Origin: Dechloromonas sp. TW-R-39-2 | GTDB taxonomy: Bacteria; Pseudomonadota; Gammaproteobacteria; Burkholderiales; Rhodocyclaceae | DNA: 64,000 nt | NCBI RefSeq assembly: GCF_016864195.1 | Contig: NZ_CP045202.1 | Coordinates: forward strand, 2,325,001-2,389,000 | Direction of reading: 5' to 3' | Shown: positions 50,868 to 60,015 of the stretch, in pieces | Position numbering within the stretch: position 1 is the first letter of the stretch | Layout of the letters: the number at the start of each line of letters is the position of its first letter | Position numbers and translations under genes: made by a program | The notes under the pieces: model-generated | Seen by the model: the letters and a program-made list of their open reading frames with translations, nothing else | The model's database searches: none | Told to the model about the DNA's origin: nothing

Positions 50868-52255
50868 GGCAAAACAAAGCTGCTTTTCTCCTGCGCCTGG
50901 GCGGCCGGATTGTTGAGCGCAAAGATCTTGAACTGGATAGGCTGGATACCCGACAACGGCTGCCCGCCCTGAGCCAGAAGCGTCAGGGGAACCGCCCGGA
51001 TACTGCCCGGATCGGCAGAAAAGCGGGAGGAGCCGACAATTTGCAACCCCGGCACGCCGCTGACCTCGATCTGGAACTCCTGGGTCATTTCATCAAGGTT
51101 CATCAGTTTCAGGGTGTATGAATTCTCGATCGCCCCATCCGACGTTTCACGCAACAGCGCACCGCGATCGCGCAGCACATCGACCATCAGCAGCGAACGC
51201 TGGCTGACAGTCCAGAGCGTCATGCCGGTACACAGCAGCAGCAAGCCGGCATAGACGGCAACCCGGCGCTGAAAGCGCTTCCCACTGGGCTTGGGCTGCC
51301 CGGCCAGCTCACGCTCGGAAGCAAAACGGATCAGGCCGCGCGGCGTACCAATCTTGTCCATGACCTGATCGCAGGCATCGATGCACAAGCCGCAGTTGAT
51401 GCATTGGTATTGCAGGCCATCACGAATATCGATACCCGTCGGGCAGACCTGAACGCAAACGCCGCAGTCGATGCAATCGCCTGCCCCAGCAGCATGGCGC
51501 CGGAGATTGCGGGGCTCGCCACGCTGGCCATCGTAGGCGACATTGGCCGTTTCCGGATCAAACATCACCCCCTGGAAGCGTGAATAGGGACACATGTGCT
51601 GGCAGACCGACTCCCTGGCCAGGCCGGCCTGGATATAGGTGAATACGGCATAAAAGCCAAGCCAGAAGGTTTCCCATGGCCCGGTGCCAAAATCGACAAT
51701 CGAGGCGAGCAATTCGCGGATCGGCGTGAAATAACCAACAAAGGTAATCCCCGTCCAGGCTGCAATCAAAAACCAGACACCGTGCTTGCCAAGCTTGATC
51801 GCTGCTTTTCGCCAGCTCATCGGGCTCTGATCGAGCTTCAGGCGCGCCAGATGATCCCCTTCCAGCTTGGCTTCGACCCAGACAAAGATCGAGGTGTAGA
51901 CCGTTTGGGGACAGGCAAAGCCACAAAACAAGCGGCCCGCCAGTGCCGTCACCAGGAAAAGTGCCGTCGCTGCAATAATCAGGACAAACGCCAGCAACAA
52001 GGCATCCTGCGGCCAGAGAACCAGTCCGAACAGGTAGAATTTTTCGTGCGCAATGTCGAACAGGACCGCCTGGCGCGTCACGCCCTGACTTTCCCAGCCA
52101 AGCCAGCAGGCACCATAGAAAATGATCTGGGTCAGCCAGACAACAGCCCAGCGCAAGTTATTGAATTTTCCGCCAACTGCCTTGGCGTGGATTTTCCCGC
52201 TTTTGCGGTACAACTCCAGCTTGGCTTCCCGGACCTTGCTGACTGGCTTGCTCAT
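50864..52255 (-). CDS. ccoG: Cytochrome oxidase accessory ferredoxin protein CcoG (FixG/RdxA)
   Basis: The 463-residue membrane protein has about five hydrophobic segments, the CGFACPQTVYTSIFVW motif, two 4Fe-4S cluster motifs (CIDCGVCVQVCPTG and CINCGLCIDACDQVMDKIG), and a C-terminal Ig-like domain. CcoG acts in assembly of cbb3 oxidase, where it reduces copper for the CcoN subunit. The ccoNOPQ genes are not in the window. The start at 52255 has GGAGC before it. No convincing FNR box was seen upstream. Confidence 0.94.
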   Translation of the reverse strand: MSKPVSKVREAKLELYRKSGKIHAKAVGGKFNNLRWAVVWLTQIIFYGACWLGWESQGVTRQAVLFDIAHEKFYLFGLVLWPQDALLLAFVLIIAATALFLVTALAGRLFCGFACPQTVYTSIFVWVEAKLEGDHLARLKLDQSPMSWRKAAIKLGKHGVWFLIAAWTGITFVGYFTPIRELLASIVDFGTGPWETFWLGFYAVFTYIQAGLARESVCQHMCPYSRFQGVMFDPETANVAYDGQRGEPRNLRRHAAGAGDCIDCGVCVQVCPTGIDIRDGLQYQCINCGLCIDACDQVMDKIGTPRGLIRFASERELAGQPKPSGKRFQRRVAVYAGLLLLCTGMTLWTVSQRSLLMVDVLRDRGALLRETSDGAIENSYTLKLMNLDEMTQEFQIEVSGVPGLQIVGSSRFSADPGSIRAVPLTLLAQGGQPLSGIQPIQFKIFALNNPAAQAQEKSSFVLP

Positions 52256-52373
52256 GCATTTGCTCCTGATCGGATGATGGCCGCCAGTTAATCAGCCAAA
52301 GCCAGACAGGAACAGATTCAGACAATACGATTTTCAATATGCACAGATTGCCAGTATCCCCGACGGCCAGGGA

Positions 52374-53690
52374 TCACATGCATTGCCGCAAGCTGCGTTC
52401 GATTTCGCTGAAAGCCGGTCGGTCCATGACATTTTCCTGGACGCACCGCTGTTGCAACTCACTCAGCAATTCATGGTGATTTGACGGGTCGACCGCGACA
52501 ATGCTGCGTTCGAGCAATTCCTCCAGCAAACAACCGAATGCCCGGACCTCGATGCCTTGCAGCGCACGCGCCAAAGCGGGGTCGGTCCGGGAGAAGAAGG
52601 AGGCGGCGCCAAAATCTCCGAGCAATGCCCGCCCATCGCCGGCATGCAGAATATTGTGTGCATACAGATCGCCATGCATGATTCCCTGCGCATGCAAATG
52701 CCGGGCGGCCGACGCAATGCCATGCGCCAGCCGGATGGCTGCCACGAGCGAAAACTGCAGCTCGGCAGAATAGATATCGCGCGTACAGCTTTCGAGGCTG
52801 GGCGGACCGGCCAGGGTGACGAACGCGGGATCGACCAGGGCCATGACCAATGCTTCGACCTGCTCCGGATGGTCGTCTACCCGACCGAGCAGCGGAATCA
52901 GATGGGCATGTTCTCCGGCGTGGATACAGGCCTGCATTTCGTGATGCGGCAAACCGTCGCTGGTCATCGCGCCCTTGAAACGCTTGACGGCGACAGCCAG
53001 CCGCTGGCCCCCTTCAAGCCACTCAGCCTGATGAATCACCCCCGAAGCCCCCTCGCCCAACTTGATCGACGGCCGCAAGGCGGACCACGGAATAGCACAA
53101 ATCAGCGCTGCATCGAGCGGCGCAAAACCAGCACAAAACGGATTTCCGGCATAAGCCAGCCAGGACAAGCGAGGCAAGGCGAGCAACCAGGCCGGCAGGC
53201 CCGGCAACTGATTGGCCGACAGACGCAGCAACTCAAGCCGCCGACAAGCCGCCATGCGCGACGGCAAGGCACGCAATGCATTGCCGGCCAGCATCAACTT
53301 CTGGAGAAAGACGCAATCGCCGATCTCCGGCGGAAGTTCCGCAATGCGATTGTCCGTCAGGATCAACCAACGCAAGGCTGGCGGCAGTGCCTGGCCGGAG
53401 ACAACGTTGATCTGGTTGGCCTTGAAACCGATCATTTCCAGCCTTGGGCAACGGCCAAGTACCTCGGGTAGCTCGGCAAACTGGTTATCGGAGCAAAAAA
53501 TGATGCGCAGCCTGGCGAGGCGCGGCAGATCGTCGGGCAAGGCAGACAGGGCATTACCCGATAAATCGAGTATCTCCAGCGTGTCAGCCAGACTGAAAAT
53601 TTCAGGCGGAAACTCGCGCAAGCCGCAAGCCAGCTTGAGATGCCGACAGCCATGCAGTGCGCCGCTACGTAATTGTTCGAGTGTGTGCAA
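52374..53690 (-). CDS. Leucine-rich-repeat serine/threonine protein kinase
   Basis: I start at a TTG at 53690 (MHTLEQLRSG), because a frame from 53735 would run through a terminator hairpin, giving 438 residues. About seven leucine-rich repeats (roughly 20-190) precede a kinase domain with a glycine loop LGEGASGVIHQAEW, VAVKRFKG (ATP lysine), HGDLYAHNIL (catalytic Asp) and GDFGAASFF. These are the residues of an active eukaryotic-like kinase. There is no membrane span, so it acts in the cytoplasm. The substrate is unknown. Confidence 0.85.
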   Translation of the reverse strand: MHTLEQLRSGALHGCRHLKLACGLREFPPEIFSLADTLEILDLSGNALSALPDDLPRLARLRIIFCSDNQFAELPEVLGRCPRLEMIGFKANQINVVSGQALPPALRWLILTDNRIAELPPEIGDCVFLQKLMLAGNALRALPSRMAACRRLELLRLSANQLPGLPAWLLALPRLSWLAYAGNPFCAGFAPLDAALICAIPWSALRPSIKLGEGASGVIHQAEWLEGGQRLAVAVKRFKGAMTSDGLPHHEMQACIHAGEHAHLIPLLGRVDDHPEQVEALVMALVDPAFVTLAGPPSLESCTRDIYSAELQFSLVAAIRLAHGIASAARHLHAQGIMHGDLYAHNILHAGDGRALLGDFGAASFFSRTDPALARALQGIEVRAFGCLLEELLERSIVAVDPSNHHELLSELQQRCVQENVMDRPAFSEIERSLRQCM

Positions 53691-53702
53691 GATCAGGGAG
53701 AC

Positions 53703-53726
53703 AAAAAAGCCCGCTGACGCGGGCTT
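53703..53726 (-). terminator. Intrinsic terminator after the DUF3597 gene
   Basis: AAGCCCGC-TGAC-GCGGGCTT is followed by six Ts on the minus strand. It closes the DUF3597 transcript just before the kinase gene and supports the shorter kinase start. Confidence 0.9.
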
Positions 53727-53750
53727 GGTGGGCAAATACCAGCCGTGCTT

Positions 53751-54131
53751 TTAAAGCAGTTCGGCCGGGATATTACCGCCGTTTGCAGCCAGTTTCTGCA
53801 ACACGGTCTTGTGCAGCCACATATTCATTTGTGCCGAATCGCCCATTTTATCTGCCGGACAAGCAAGCTCCCCGGCCAGTTCCTTGCGGGCGGCGAGACT
53901 GCTGTCCAGACCAAGCAACTTGAGCAGGTCGACAATCGACACCTTCCAGTTCAGTTTTTCGGCATGCGCCGCCGCCAGCAATTCGAGCTTGGCAACAACG
54001 TCGACCGCGCTGATTGCCTGCGGCACAGCGACAGCAGCCGACTCGGGAGCCGGCGCGGCAGTTTCACCGGTAACCGCCTTTGAATCGCTGCCAAAACCCA
54101 GCTTGGACATGATGCTGCTGAAAATTCCCAT
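53751..54131 (-). CDS. DUF3597 family protein
   Basis: The 126-residue protein begins MGIFSSIMSKLGFGS, has an alanine-rich linker, and ends in a helical domain VDVVAKLELLAAAHAEKLNWKVSIVDLLKLLGL, the DUF3597 signature. A lysine-rich cytoplasmic protein of unknown function, sometimes compared to LysM-associated proteins, is all that can be said. An intrinsic terminator follows it. A spaced AGGAATC precedes the start. Confidence 0.85.
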   Translation of the reverse strand: MGIFSSIMSKLGFGSDSKAVTGETAAPAPESAAVAVPQAISAVDVVAKLELLAAAHAEKLNWKVSIVDLLKLLGLDSSLAARKELAGELACPADKMGDSAQMNMWLHKTVLQKLAANGGNIPAELL

Positions 54132-54377
54132 TTTGATTCCTTTAAGCCTGATTCAAGAGGATGCGCCGGAAATCCGGAACACAAGTACATGCTAGCCAGA
54201 ATCGGCCAAACAATTGGTTAAGTTATATGCATGGAATGTAAGCATTCCTGTTTTTAGCGACCGGCAAGCACGACAAGTCGAACTCAGGGCAGCGTTCGGG
54301 TCAGAAAACACGTAACATTTGCACCTTGCCCCATTGACCTCAGCAGGCGAGCCTGCGGACCGGAATCGCCGAACACC

Positions 54378-56759
54378 ATGACCGACCAGCTCAACCTTTT
54401 CGATGCCAGCGCCAAACCGCTTGCGGATCAACCGCAGAGCACCGTTACAGGCCCCGTCATCGGTGCGCAGCCGCCAGCGGCATTGCCGCCGGATTTGCCC
54501 CCCGATCTGCCGCCATCGGCAACAGCAGCCGCACCGGACATTCCCTCGCCAGCCGATTACGCCGCCCGCCGCTACCTCGAATACGCGATGAGCGTCGTTA
54601 CCGGCCGCGCCCTGCCCTCGGCCGCCGACGGCCAGAAACCGGTACAGCGCCGCATTCTCTACGCCATGCACCGGATGGGCCTGTACAAGAGCCCGCGCCA
54701 TGTGAAGTCGGCGCGCGTCGTCGGCGATGTGATCGGTAAATATCACCCGCACGGCGATTCCTCGGTCTATGACGCGATGGTCCGCATGGCGCAGGACTGG
54801 AGCCTGCGTTACCCGATCGTCGATGGCCAGGGTAATTTCGGCTCGCGCGACGGCGACAACGCCGCCGCCATGCGCTACACCGAAGCCCGCCTGACGCCGA
54901 TCGCCGAATTGCTGCTCGCCGAACTCGACGAAGGCACGGTCGACTGGAAGCCCAACTACGACGGCGCCAACGACGAACCGGCGCTGCTCCCGGCCCGCCT
55001 GCCGTTTTGCCTGCTCAATGGCGCCTCCGGCATCGCGGTCGGCATGGCGACAGAAATCCCGGCGCACAATCTGCGCGAAGTGGCGAATGCCGCGGTCAAC
55101 ATCATCAAGAACCCGAATTTCAGCGAAGACGAAGTCCTGGCCCTGATTCCCGGCCCGGATTACCCGGGGGGCGCGCAGATCATTTCCAGCCCCGAGGAAA
55201 TCGCCGCCACCTACAAGAGCGGCCGCGGCAGCCTGCGTGTGCGCGCCAAGTGGAAGATCGAAAACCTGGCCCGCGGCCAGTGGAAGCTGGTCATCACCGA
55301 ACTGCCGCCGGGCGTCTCGACCGCCACGGTGATGTCGGAAATCGAAGCCTGCTCCAACCCGGTGGCCAAGGAAAAGGCTGGCAAAAAGGTCTTTACGCCT
55401 GAACAGCTGAACCTCAAGGCGGCCTTCCTCTCAGCCATTTCGGAAAGCGGCGTACGCGATGAATCCGGCAAGGAACACGCCGTCCGTCTAGTCATCGAAC
55501 CGGCCAGTTCGCGCCAGGGCCAGGACGATCTGGTACGCATGCTGCTCGCTCACACCAGCCTGGAAACCAATGCCTCGATCAACCTGACCGTACTCGGCGT
55601 CAGCGGCACGCCGCGCCAGGCGTCGCTTTACAGCATGATCGAGGAATGGTGCCGTTTCCGCCTGTCGACCGTGGCAAGGCGCACGCGCCATCGCCTGACG
55701 GCCGCCGAGAAGCGCATCCATATCCTTGAAGGCCGCCTGGCCGTGCTACTCGACATCGACAAGGTGATCAAGGTCATCCGCGAATCGGACGACCCGAAAG
55801 CCGATCTGATGGCGCACTTCAAGCTGTCCGAGATCCAGGCCGAAGATATTCTCGAAATCCGCCTGCGCCAGCTGGCCCGGCTTGAAGGCATCAAGATCGG
55901 TGAAGAACTGGCCAAGCTGCGTGAAGAAGCCAAGGGCCTCAACCATCTGCTCGATTCCGACGATGCGCTGCGTGCCTGCGTCGCCGCCGAGATCGAAGCC
56001 GATGCCAAGAAATACGGCGACGATCGCCGCACGCTGATCGAGGCCGATGCCAAGGTCACGATGTCGGATGCCAAAACGGTCTCCATCGTCGATGAACCGA
56101 CGACGCTGATCGTCTCCAAACACGGCTGGCTGCGTTCGCGCCAGGGTCATAACATCGACCCGACGCAACTGACCTTCCGTTCCGGCGACAGCCTGATGGC
56201 CTGCCTGCCGTGTCGCACGGTCGACCATCTGATTTTGCTCGATACCAAGGGCCGGGCCTACTCGATTGCCGCCTCGGACATTCCCGGCGGCAAGGGTGAT
56301 GGCGTGCCGGCCACGTCGCTGACCGACTTCCAGGATGGCGGCAAGCCCTGCCTGGCGCTCGCCGTTTCCGGCGACAAGACCTATCTCGTCGCAGCCGACG
56401 GCGGCTACGGCTTCCGCTGCCAGGGCACCGACTTCCTGTCGCGCGGCAAGGCCGGCAAGGCCTTCCTGACGCTGGGCGACAACGAAGCACCGGCCATCTT
56501 CATGGCGGCACCGGCCGATGGCGAAGTGGCCTGCATCACCAAGGACGGGCGCGCACTGGTCTTTGGCATTGATGAAATCCGCCTGCTCGCCAAGGGGCGT
56601 GGCCTTAAACTGATTGACGCCATCCCCGGAAAAACTGCACTGGATGACATCATTCCGGTGGTTGACGGAGCCGCCGGCAAGCTCAAGGGCGAACGCCTGG
56701 AAATATGCCGTGGCAATCGCGGCGGCAAGGGCAAGCTGGTCCGGGCTGGCCGGAAATAA
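54378..56759 (+). CDS. parC: DNA topoisomerase IV subunit A
   Basis: The 793-residue protein matches ParC, with [15 protein letters not shown] and the catalytic Tyr167 in [12 protein letters not shown] ([16 protein letters not shown]). The N-terminus is extended by about 55 residues of Pro/Ala-rich sequence. The C-terminal beta-pinwheel is present. It decatenates daughter chromosomes with ParE, whose gene is not in the window. Downstream, a small gene follows 12 bp later. Confidence 0.95.
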   Translation: MTDQLNLFDASAKPLADQPQSTVTGPVIGAQPPAALPPDLPPDLPPSATAAAPDIPSPADYAARRYLEYAMSVVTGRALPSAADGQKPVQRRILYAMHRMGLYKSPRHVKSARVVGDVIGKYHPHGDSSVYDAMVRMAQDWSLRYPIVDGQGNFGSRDGDNAAAMRYTEARLTPIAELLLAELDEGTVDWKPNYDGANDEPALLPARLPFCLLNGASGIAVGMATEIPAHNLREVANAAVNIIKNPNFSEDEVLALIPGPDYPGGAQIISSPEEIAATYKSGRGSLRVRAKWKIENLARGQWKLVITELPPGVSTATVMSEIEACSNPVAKEKAGKKVFTPEQLNLKAAFLSAISESGVRDESGKEHAVRLVIEPASSRQGQDDLVRMLLAHTSLETNASINLTVLGVSGTPRQASLYSMIEEWCRFRLSTVARRTRHRLTAAEKRIHILEGRLAVLLDIDKVIKVIRESDDPKADLMAHFKLSEIQAEDILEIRLRQLARLEGIKIGEELAKLREEAKGLNHLLDSDDALRACVAAEIEADAKKYGDDRRTLIEADAKVTMSDAKTVSIVDEPTTLIVSKHGWLRSRQGHNIDPTQLTFRSGDSLMACLPCRTVDHLILLDTKGRAYSIAASDIPGGKGDGVPATSLTDFQDGGKPCLALAVSGDKTYLVAADGGYGFRCQGTDFLSRGKAGKAFLTLGDNEAPAIFMAAPADGEVACITKDGRALVFGIDEIRLLAKGRGLKLIDAIPGKTALDDIIPVVDGAAGKLKGERLEICRGNRGGKGKLVRAGRK

Positions 56760-56771
56760 GCAGGAGGCAGC

Positions 56772-56981
56772 GTGTTCCGTGTTCTGACCAAACGTTTTGA
56801 CCATCGCGACCGCTGGATCGTCGAAGCCGGCCCCTGGCACAACAAGCGCGAAGATGCCGAATATTGGGCCGAGCTTTTGCGCAACGTCGGTTATTCAGTC
56901 GAAGTCGATGCCCAGCACGGCCTTGTTGCTGATTCGGGCGGAAATGATGAACTGATGGATGCCCTGTCCAGCATGGCTTGA
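56772..56981 (+). CDS. Small SPOR-like protein, 69 residues, unknown function
   Basis: The start codon is GTG at 56772, supported by a strong AGGAGG site seven bases upstream. The protein (MFRVLTKRFDHRDRWIVEAG, then NKREDAEYWAELLRNVGYSV) has a beta-alpha-beta pattern like part of a SPOR or a small regulatory domain, with an acidic end. It follows parC closely, so it is probably cotranscribed. I do not recognise a named family. Confidence 0.65.
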   Translation: MFRVLTKRFDHRDRWIVEAGPWHNKREDAEYWAELLRNVGYSVEVDAQHGLVADSGGNDELMDALSSMA

Positions 56982-56986
56982 GCCAT

Positions 56987-57015
56987 AAAAAAAGCCCTTG
57001 CAAAGCAAGGGCTTT
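56987..57015 (-). terminator. Intrinsic terminator after the phasin gene
   Basis: On the minus strand AAAGCCCTTG-CTTTG-CAAGGGCTTT is followed by a T run. The plus-strand side has only a short T run, so it mainly serves the phasin gene but may also slow parC-side transcripts. Confidence 0.85.
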
Positions 57016-57061
57016 CCGGCGACCGGTTAGCGAACCGGTCCGTCGGGGACCGGAACAACGA

Positions 57062-57586
57062 TCAAGCAGCCTTGGCAGCCTTGATGGTTGCGGCAGTCGC
57101 AGCAGCAACGCTGGCTTCAGCAACGTCAGCAGCTTGCTTGGCAGCCTTGTTCAGACCTTCATAAGCTTCGTTGGCGGTCTTGATGGCGGTCTTGACAGCA
57201 GCAACAGCCACTTCGGAACCAGCCGGGGCAGAAGCCAGGGCCTTTTCAACCAGACCGGAAACCTGGGCGTTGGCGGTTGCAACGTGGGTTTCAACTTCCT
57301 TGGCCAGCTTTTCCTTGGTTTCGTTGGCGATGGCGATCACGTTGCGTGAATATTCCACACCCTTTTCGAGGGAAGGAGCAGACAGACCCTTTTGCAGATT
57401 GACGAAGGCGCTGACATCCTTGGCACCCAGGATGGCGGTGACGTTGGACAGCGAGGCTTCGAAAATCGAACGGGCTGCAGCCAGGTTCAACAGGGCCAGA
57501 CGCTCAGCACCTTCAAAGGCGGTGTTGGCAAAGAACAGGGCAAAGTTGAAACCGGATTTGGCGAAATCTTCAGGTTTGAACATCAT
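57062..57586 (-). CDS. Phasin family protein (polyhydroxyalkanoate granule-associated)
   Basis: I start at 57586 (MMFKPEDFAKSGFNF), which has GGAGAAAA before it, giving 174 residues. The sequence follows the Phasin_2 family: FNFALFFANTAFEGAERLALLN, ALNLAAARSIFEASLSN-like (here NLAAARSIFEASLSNV) and a long alanine-rich amphipathic helix to the C-terminus. Phasins coat polyhydroxyalkanoate granules. The protein is highly helical and has no signal peptide. It stands alone with its own terminator. Confidence 0.92.
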   Translation of the reverse strand: MMFKPEDFAKSGFNFALFFANTAFEGAERLALLNLAAARSIFEASLSNVTAILGAKDVSAFVNLQKGLSAPSLEKGVEYSRNVIAIANETKEKLAKEVETHVATANAQVSGLVEKALASAPAGSEVAVAAVKTAIKTANEAYEGLNKAAKQAADVAEASVAAATAATIKAAKAA

Positions 57587-57742
57587 GGTAATTTTCTCCG
57601 TAGGGTTGGGGTAATCCTTGCGGCATTCAATGGTGCACCGCAGCATGATTTCATTCTAACGGATGGAATTACCTTGTCAAGCAATTTTGTGCACCGCAAC
57701 AAAATGGCAACAAACCGCTTGGGAACTGCCTGAAATCAATAA

Positions 57743-58144
57743 CTACTGGATGATGAAGCTGGTGAAAAGCGCTTCCTTGACACCGGTCTTTTCCGTTTCG
57801 TGAATGACGTGATTGGCCGTTTCGATGATCTCGCCGGCCAGCGCTTTCTTGCCCTTCAGGCTGCGCAGTTCCTCGACATCGACCCCGGAGAGCATGAGGA
57901 TGATGGCATGCCTGATCTTCGGCTTGTACAACGCCAGTTCATGACCCGCTTCTGGCGTGGCGGTTTCGAAAACGACACCAAACTGCAAATACTTGCCATC
58001 ACCGACGTTGACCGTGAAAACCTGCGGCTCGGGCGCGGCGCTGCCTCCGCCATCACTTGCCAGCACAGGCAGGGAAACAAGCAGGCAGGCCACGGAAAGC
58101 ACTCGCGCCAGAAAAGTCATAAATCCTTTGAAGCCGAAATTCAT
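57743..58144 (-). CDS. FliL-like secreted protein
   Basis: I start at 58144 (MNFGFKGFMTFLARV), preceded by AAGG, giving 133 residues. A signal peptide (about 1-27, cleaving near LPVLASDGG) is followed by a FliL-type domain, with YLQFGVVFETATPEAG, IRHAIILMLSGVDVEEL and a C-terminal VKEALFTSFIIQ. Classical FliL is anchored in the inner membrane and strengthens the flagellar stator. Here it stands outside a flagellar cluster with a cleavable-looking signal, so it may have another envelope role. Confidence 0.75.
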   Translation of the reverse strand: MNFGFKGFMTFLARVLSVACLLVSLPVLASDGGGSAAPEPQVFTVNVGDGKYLQFGVVFETATPEAGHELALYKPKIRHAIILMLSGVDVEELRSLKGKKALAGEIIETANHVIHETEKTGVKEALFTSFIIQ

Positions 58145-58363
58145 ATCAAACCTTGCCTTGATAAGGATGGGCAATCAGCGCGAAGGCCGATTCGAGGTGA
58201 AAACAACGCCCGTGAGGATAAAACAAAACCGTCGGACGATGGGCAGCAAATTGCATAAACGCCGACTGTTCCCTTGCGTTTTTACCCAAAATGAAACGCA
58301 ACACCAAGCCTGAGGTAAGTAAAAGCAAGGCTATCCCGGGTTTAATTGACCATCACCGCAGTC

Positions 58364-58410
58364 GTTCGGAAAACCGAACAGCTGTCGCAGCCAAAACATC
58401 GGAAAACCGA
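58364..58410 (+). promoter_or_regulatory. Two phased palindromes: candidate DctD-type activator sites
   Basis: GTTCGG-AAAA-CCGAAC (58364-58379) and TCGG-AAAA-CCGA (58399-58410) share the core TCGGAAAACCGA. The centres are 33 bp apart (about three helical turns), so both face one side. They lie about 84 and 117 bp before the -12 element of the sigma54 promoter, a normal enhancer distance. Confidence 0.7.
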
Positions 58411-58474
58411 AATCGGAGTCAAAGACCACCGAATAAACCCCATAAAAATCAGTTACCTGATCATTTCAAAAAGC

Positions 58475-58490
58475 TGGCACGCACCATGCG
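58475..58490 (+). promoter_or_regulatory. Sigma54 promoter of the aspA-dctA unit
   Basis: TGGCACG-N4-ATGC matches the sigma54 consensus TGGCACG-N4-TTGC at all but one position. The invariant GG (58476-58477) and GC (58488-58489) are exactly 10 bp apart, and the site is about 60 bp upstream of the aspA ATG. Confidence 0.83.
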
Positions 58491-58549
58491 TTAAGGAAAT
58501 AGCCGAATGCCAAGAATTGCTCGGCCAACAACGATGAACAGGAGACAAA

Positions 58550-59974
58550 ATGAACAAGCTGACATCCCACCGTATCGAGCACGATCTGCTCGGTGACCGA
58601 GAAATTCCTGCCGAAGCGTATTACGGTGTCCATACGCTGCGCGCCCTCGAAAACTTCGACATTACCGGCATTTCAATTGCCGTCTATCCCGACCTGATCC
58701 GCGCCCTGGCGCAAATCAAGAAAGCAGCCGCCCAGGCCAATCAACAGCTCGGCCTGCTCGACGCAAAACGCTGCGACGCGATTGTTGCCGCCTGCAAGGA
58801 GGTGATCGACGGGAAGTGGCATGACCATTTCGTGGTTGATGTCATCCAGGGCGGCGCCGGCACCTCGACCAACATGAATGCCAACGAGGTGATCGCCAAC
58901 CGCGCACTGGAAATCCTCGGCCATGCCAAGGGCGAATTCAAACACCTGCACCCGAACGAACACGTCAACATGAGTCAATCGACCAATGACGTTTATCCGA
59001 CCGCATTGAAGCTGGCCACCTACGTTGGCATTTTCCGCCTGGTCGACGCCATGGCCTACCTGCGCAATGCCTTCGAACGCAAGGCAGTCGAGTTTGCCGA
59101 CGTCCTCAAGATGGGCCGCACCCAGTTGCAGGATGCCGTACCGATGACGCTCGGCCAGGAATTCTCGACCTACGCCGTGATGCTCGGCGAAGATGAAGAG
59201 CGCCTCAAGGAAGCCGCCTTGCTGATCCGTGAAATCAACCTCGGCGCCACCGCGATCGGTACCGGCATCAACGCCCACCCCGACTACGCCCCGCTGGTCT
59301 GCCGTCGCCTGATCGAAATCAGCGGCGTGCCGGTCGTGACCGCCCCCAATCTGATCGAAGCGACGCAGGATTGCGGCAGCTTCGTGCAGCTTTCCGGCGT
59401 GCTCAAGCGCGTTGCCGTCAAGCTTTCCAAGGTTTGCAACGATTTGCGCCTGCTCTCCTCCGGTCCACGTGCCGGTTTCGGCGAAATCAACCTGCCGCCG
59501 CGTCAGGCTGGCTCGTCGATCATGCCGGGCAAAGTCAATCCAGTCATTCCGGAAGTGGTCAACCAGATCGCCTTCGAAGTGATCGGCAACGACACCACCG
59601 TCACCTTCGCTGCCGAAGCCGGACAACTCCAGCTCAATGCCTTCGAACCGATCATCGCCCACAGCCTGTTCAAGAGCGTGCTGCATCTGCGCAAGGGCTG
59701 CAAGGCGCTGGCCGACCATTGCGTCGACGGCATCACGGCCAACCGCGAAACCCTGCGCGCCAGCGTCGAACGCTCGATCGGTATCGTCACCGCACTCAAT
59801 CCCTACATCGGTTATGCCAATGCCACGGAGATTGCGGCCGAAGCGCACCTGAGCGGTCGCGGCGTCGCTGAAATCGTCCTCGAACGCAAGTTGATGAGCC
59901 CCGAACAACTCGCAGAAGTGCTGCGCCCGGAAGTGCTGACCCGGCCGCAAATGATTCCGACCCACGCCGCTTGA
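58550..59974 (+). CDS. aspA: Aspartate ammonia-lyase
   Basis: The 474-residue protein is a class II fumarase/aspartase family enzyme. It has STNMNANEVIANRA, the HVNMSQSTNDVYPTA block, and the signature GSSIMPGKVNP with the catalytic serine loop. IPAEAYYGVHTLRALENF at the N-terminus is typical of aspartase. It converts aspartate to fumarate and ammonia. It lies behind a sigma54 promoter and 41 bp before a DctA-type symporter gene, so uptake and breakdown of C4 acids are linked. Confidence 0.95.
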   Translation: MNKLTSHRIEHDLLGDREIPAEAYYGVHTLRALENFDITGISIAVYPDLIRALAQIKKAAAQANQQLGLLDAKRCDAIVAACKEVIDGKWHDHFVVDVIQGGAGTSTNMNANEVIANRALEILGHAKGEFKHLHPNEHVNMSQSTNDVYPTALKLATYVGIFRLVDAMAYLRNAFERKAVEFADVLKMGRTQLQDAVPMTLGQEFSTYAVMLGEDEERLKEAALLIREINLGATAIGTGINAHPDYAPLVCRRLIEISGVPVVTAPNLIEATQDCGSFVQLSGVLKRVAVKLSKVCNDLRLLSSGPRAGFGEINLPPRQAGSSIMPGKVNPVIPEVVNQIAFEVIGNDTTVTFAAEAGQLQLNAFEPIIAHSLFKSVLHLRKGCKALADHCVDGITANRETLRASVERSIGIVTALNPYIGYANATEIAAEAHLSGRGVAEIVLERKLMSPEQLAEVLRPEVLTRPQMIPTHAA

Positions 59975-60015
59975 ACGGCTGAATTCGTCCAATTTTCAAA
60001 ACAAGGAAAAACATC

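Larger units (their letters stand above)
58145..58549. other. Regulatory intergenic region upstream of aspA
   Basis: No gene is seen in these 405 bases. They contain two TCGGAAAACCGA palindromes (58364-58379 and 58399-58410), a sigma54 promoter (58475-58489), and the GGAGA site of aspA. Confidence 0.7.

Noticed and set aside
52256..52340. FNR box upstream of ccoG
   Set aside because: Only one half-site-like TGATC stretch is seen; no symmetric TTGAT-N4-ATCAA was found.
54192..55067. Minus-strand frame of 291 codons over the parC start
   Set aside because: It overlaps the ParC N-terminal coding region almost fully and shows no recognisable domain.
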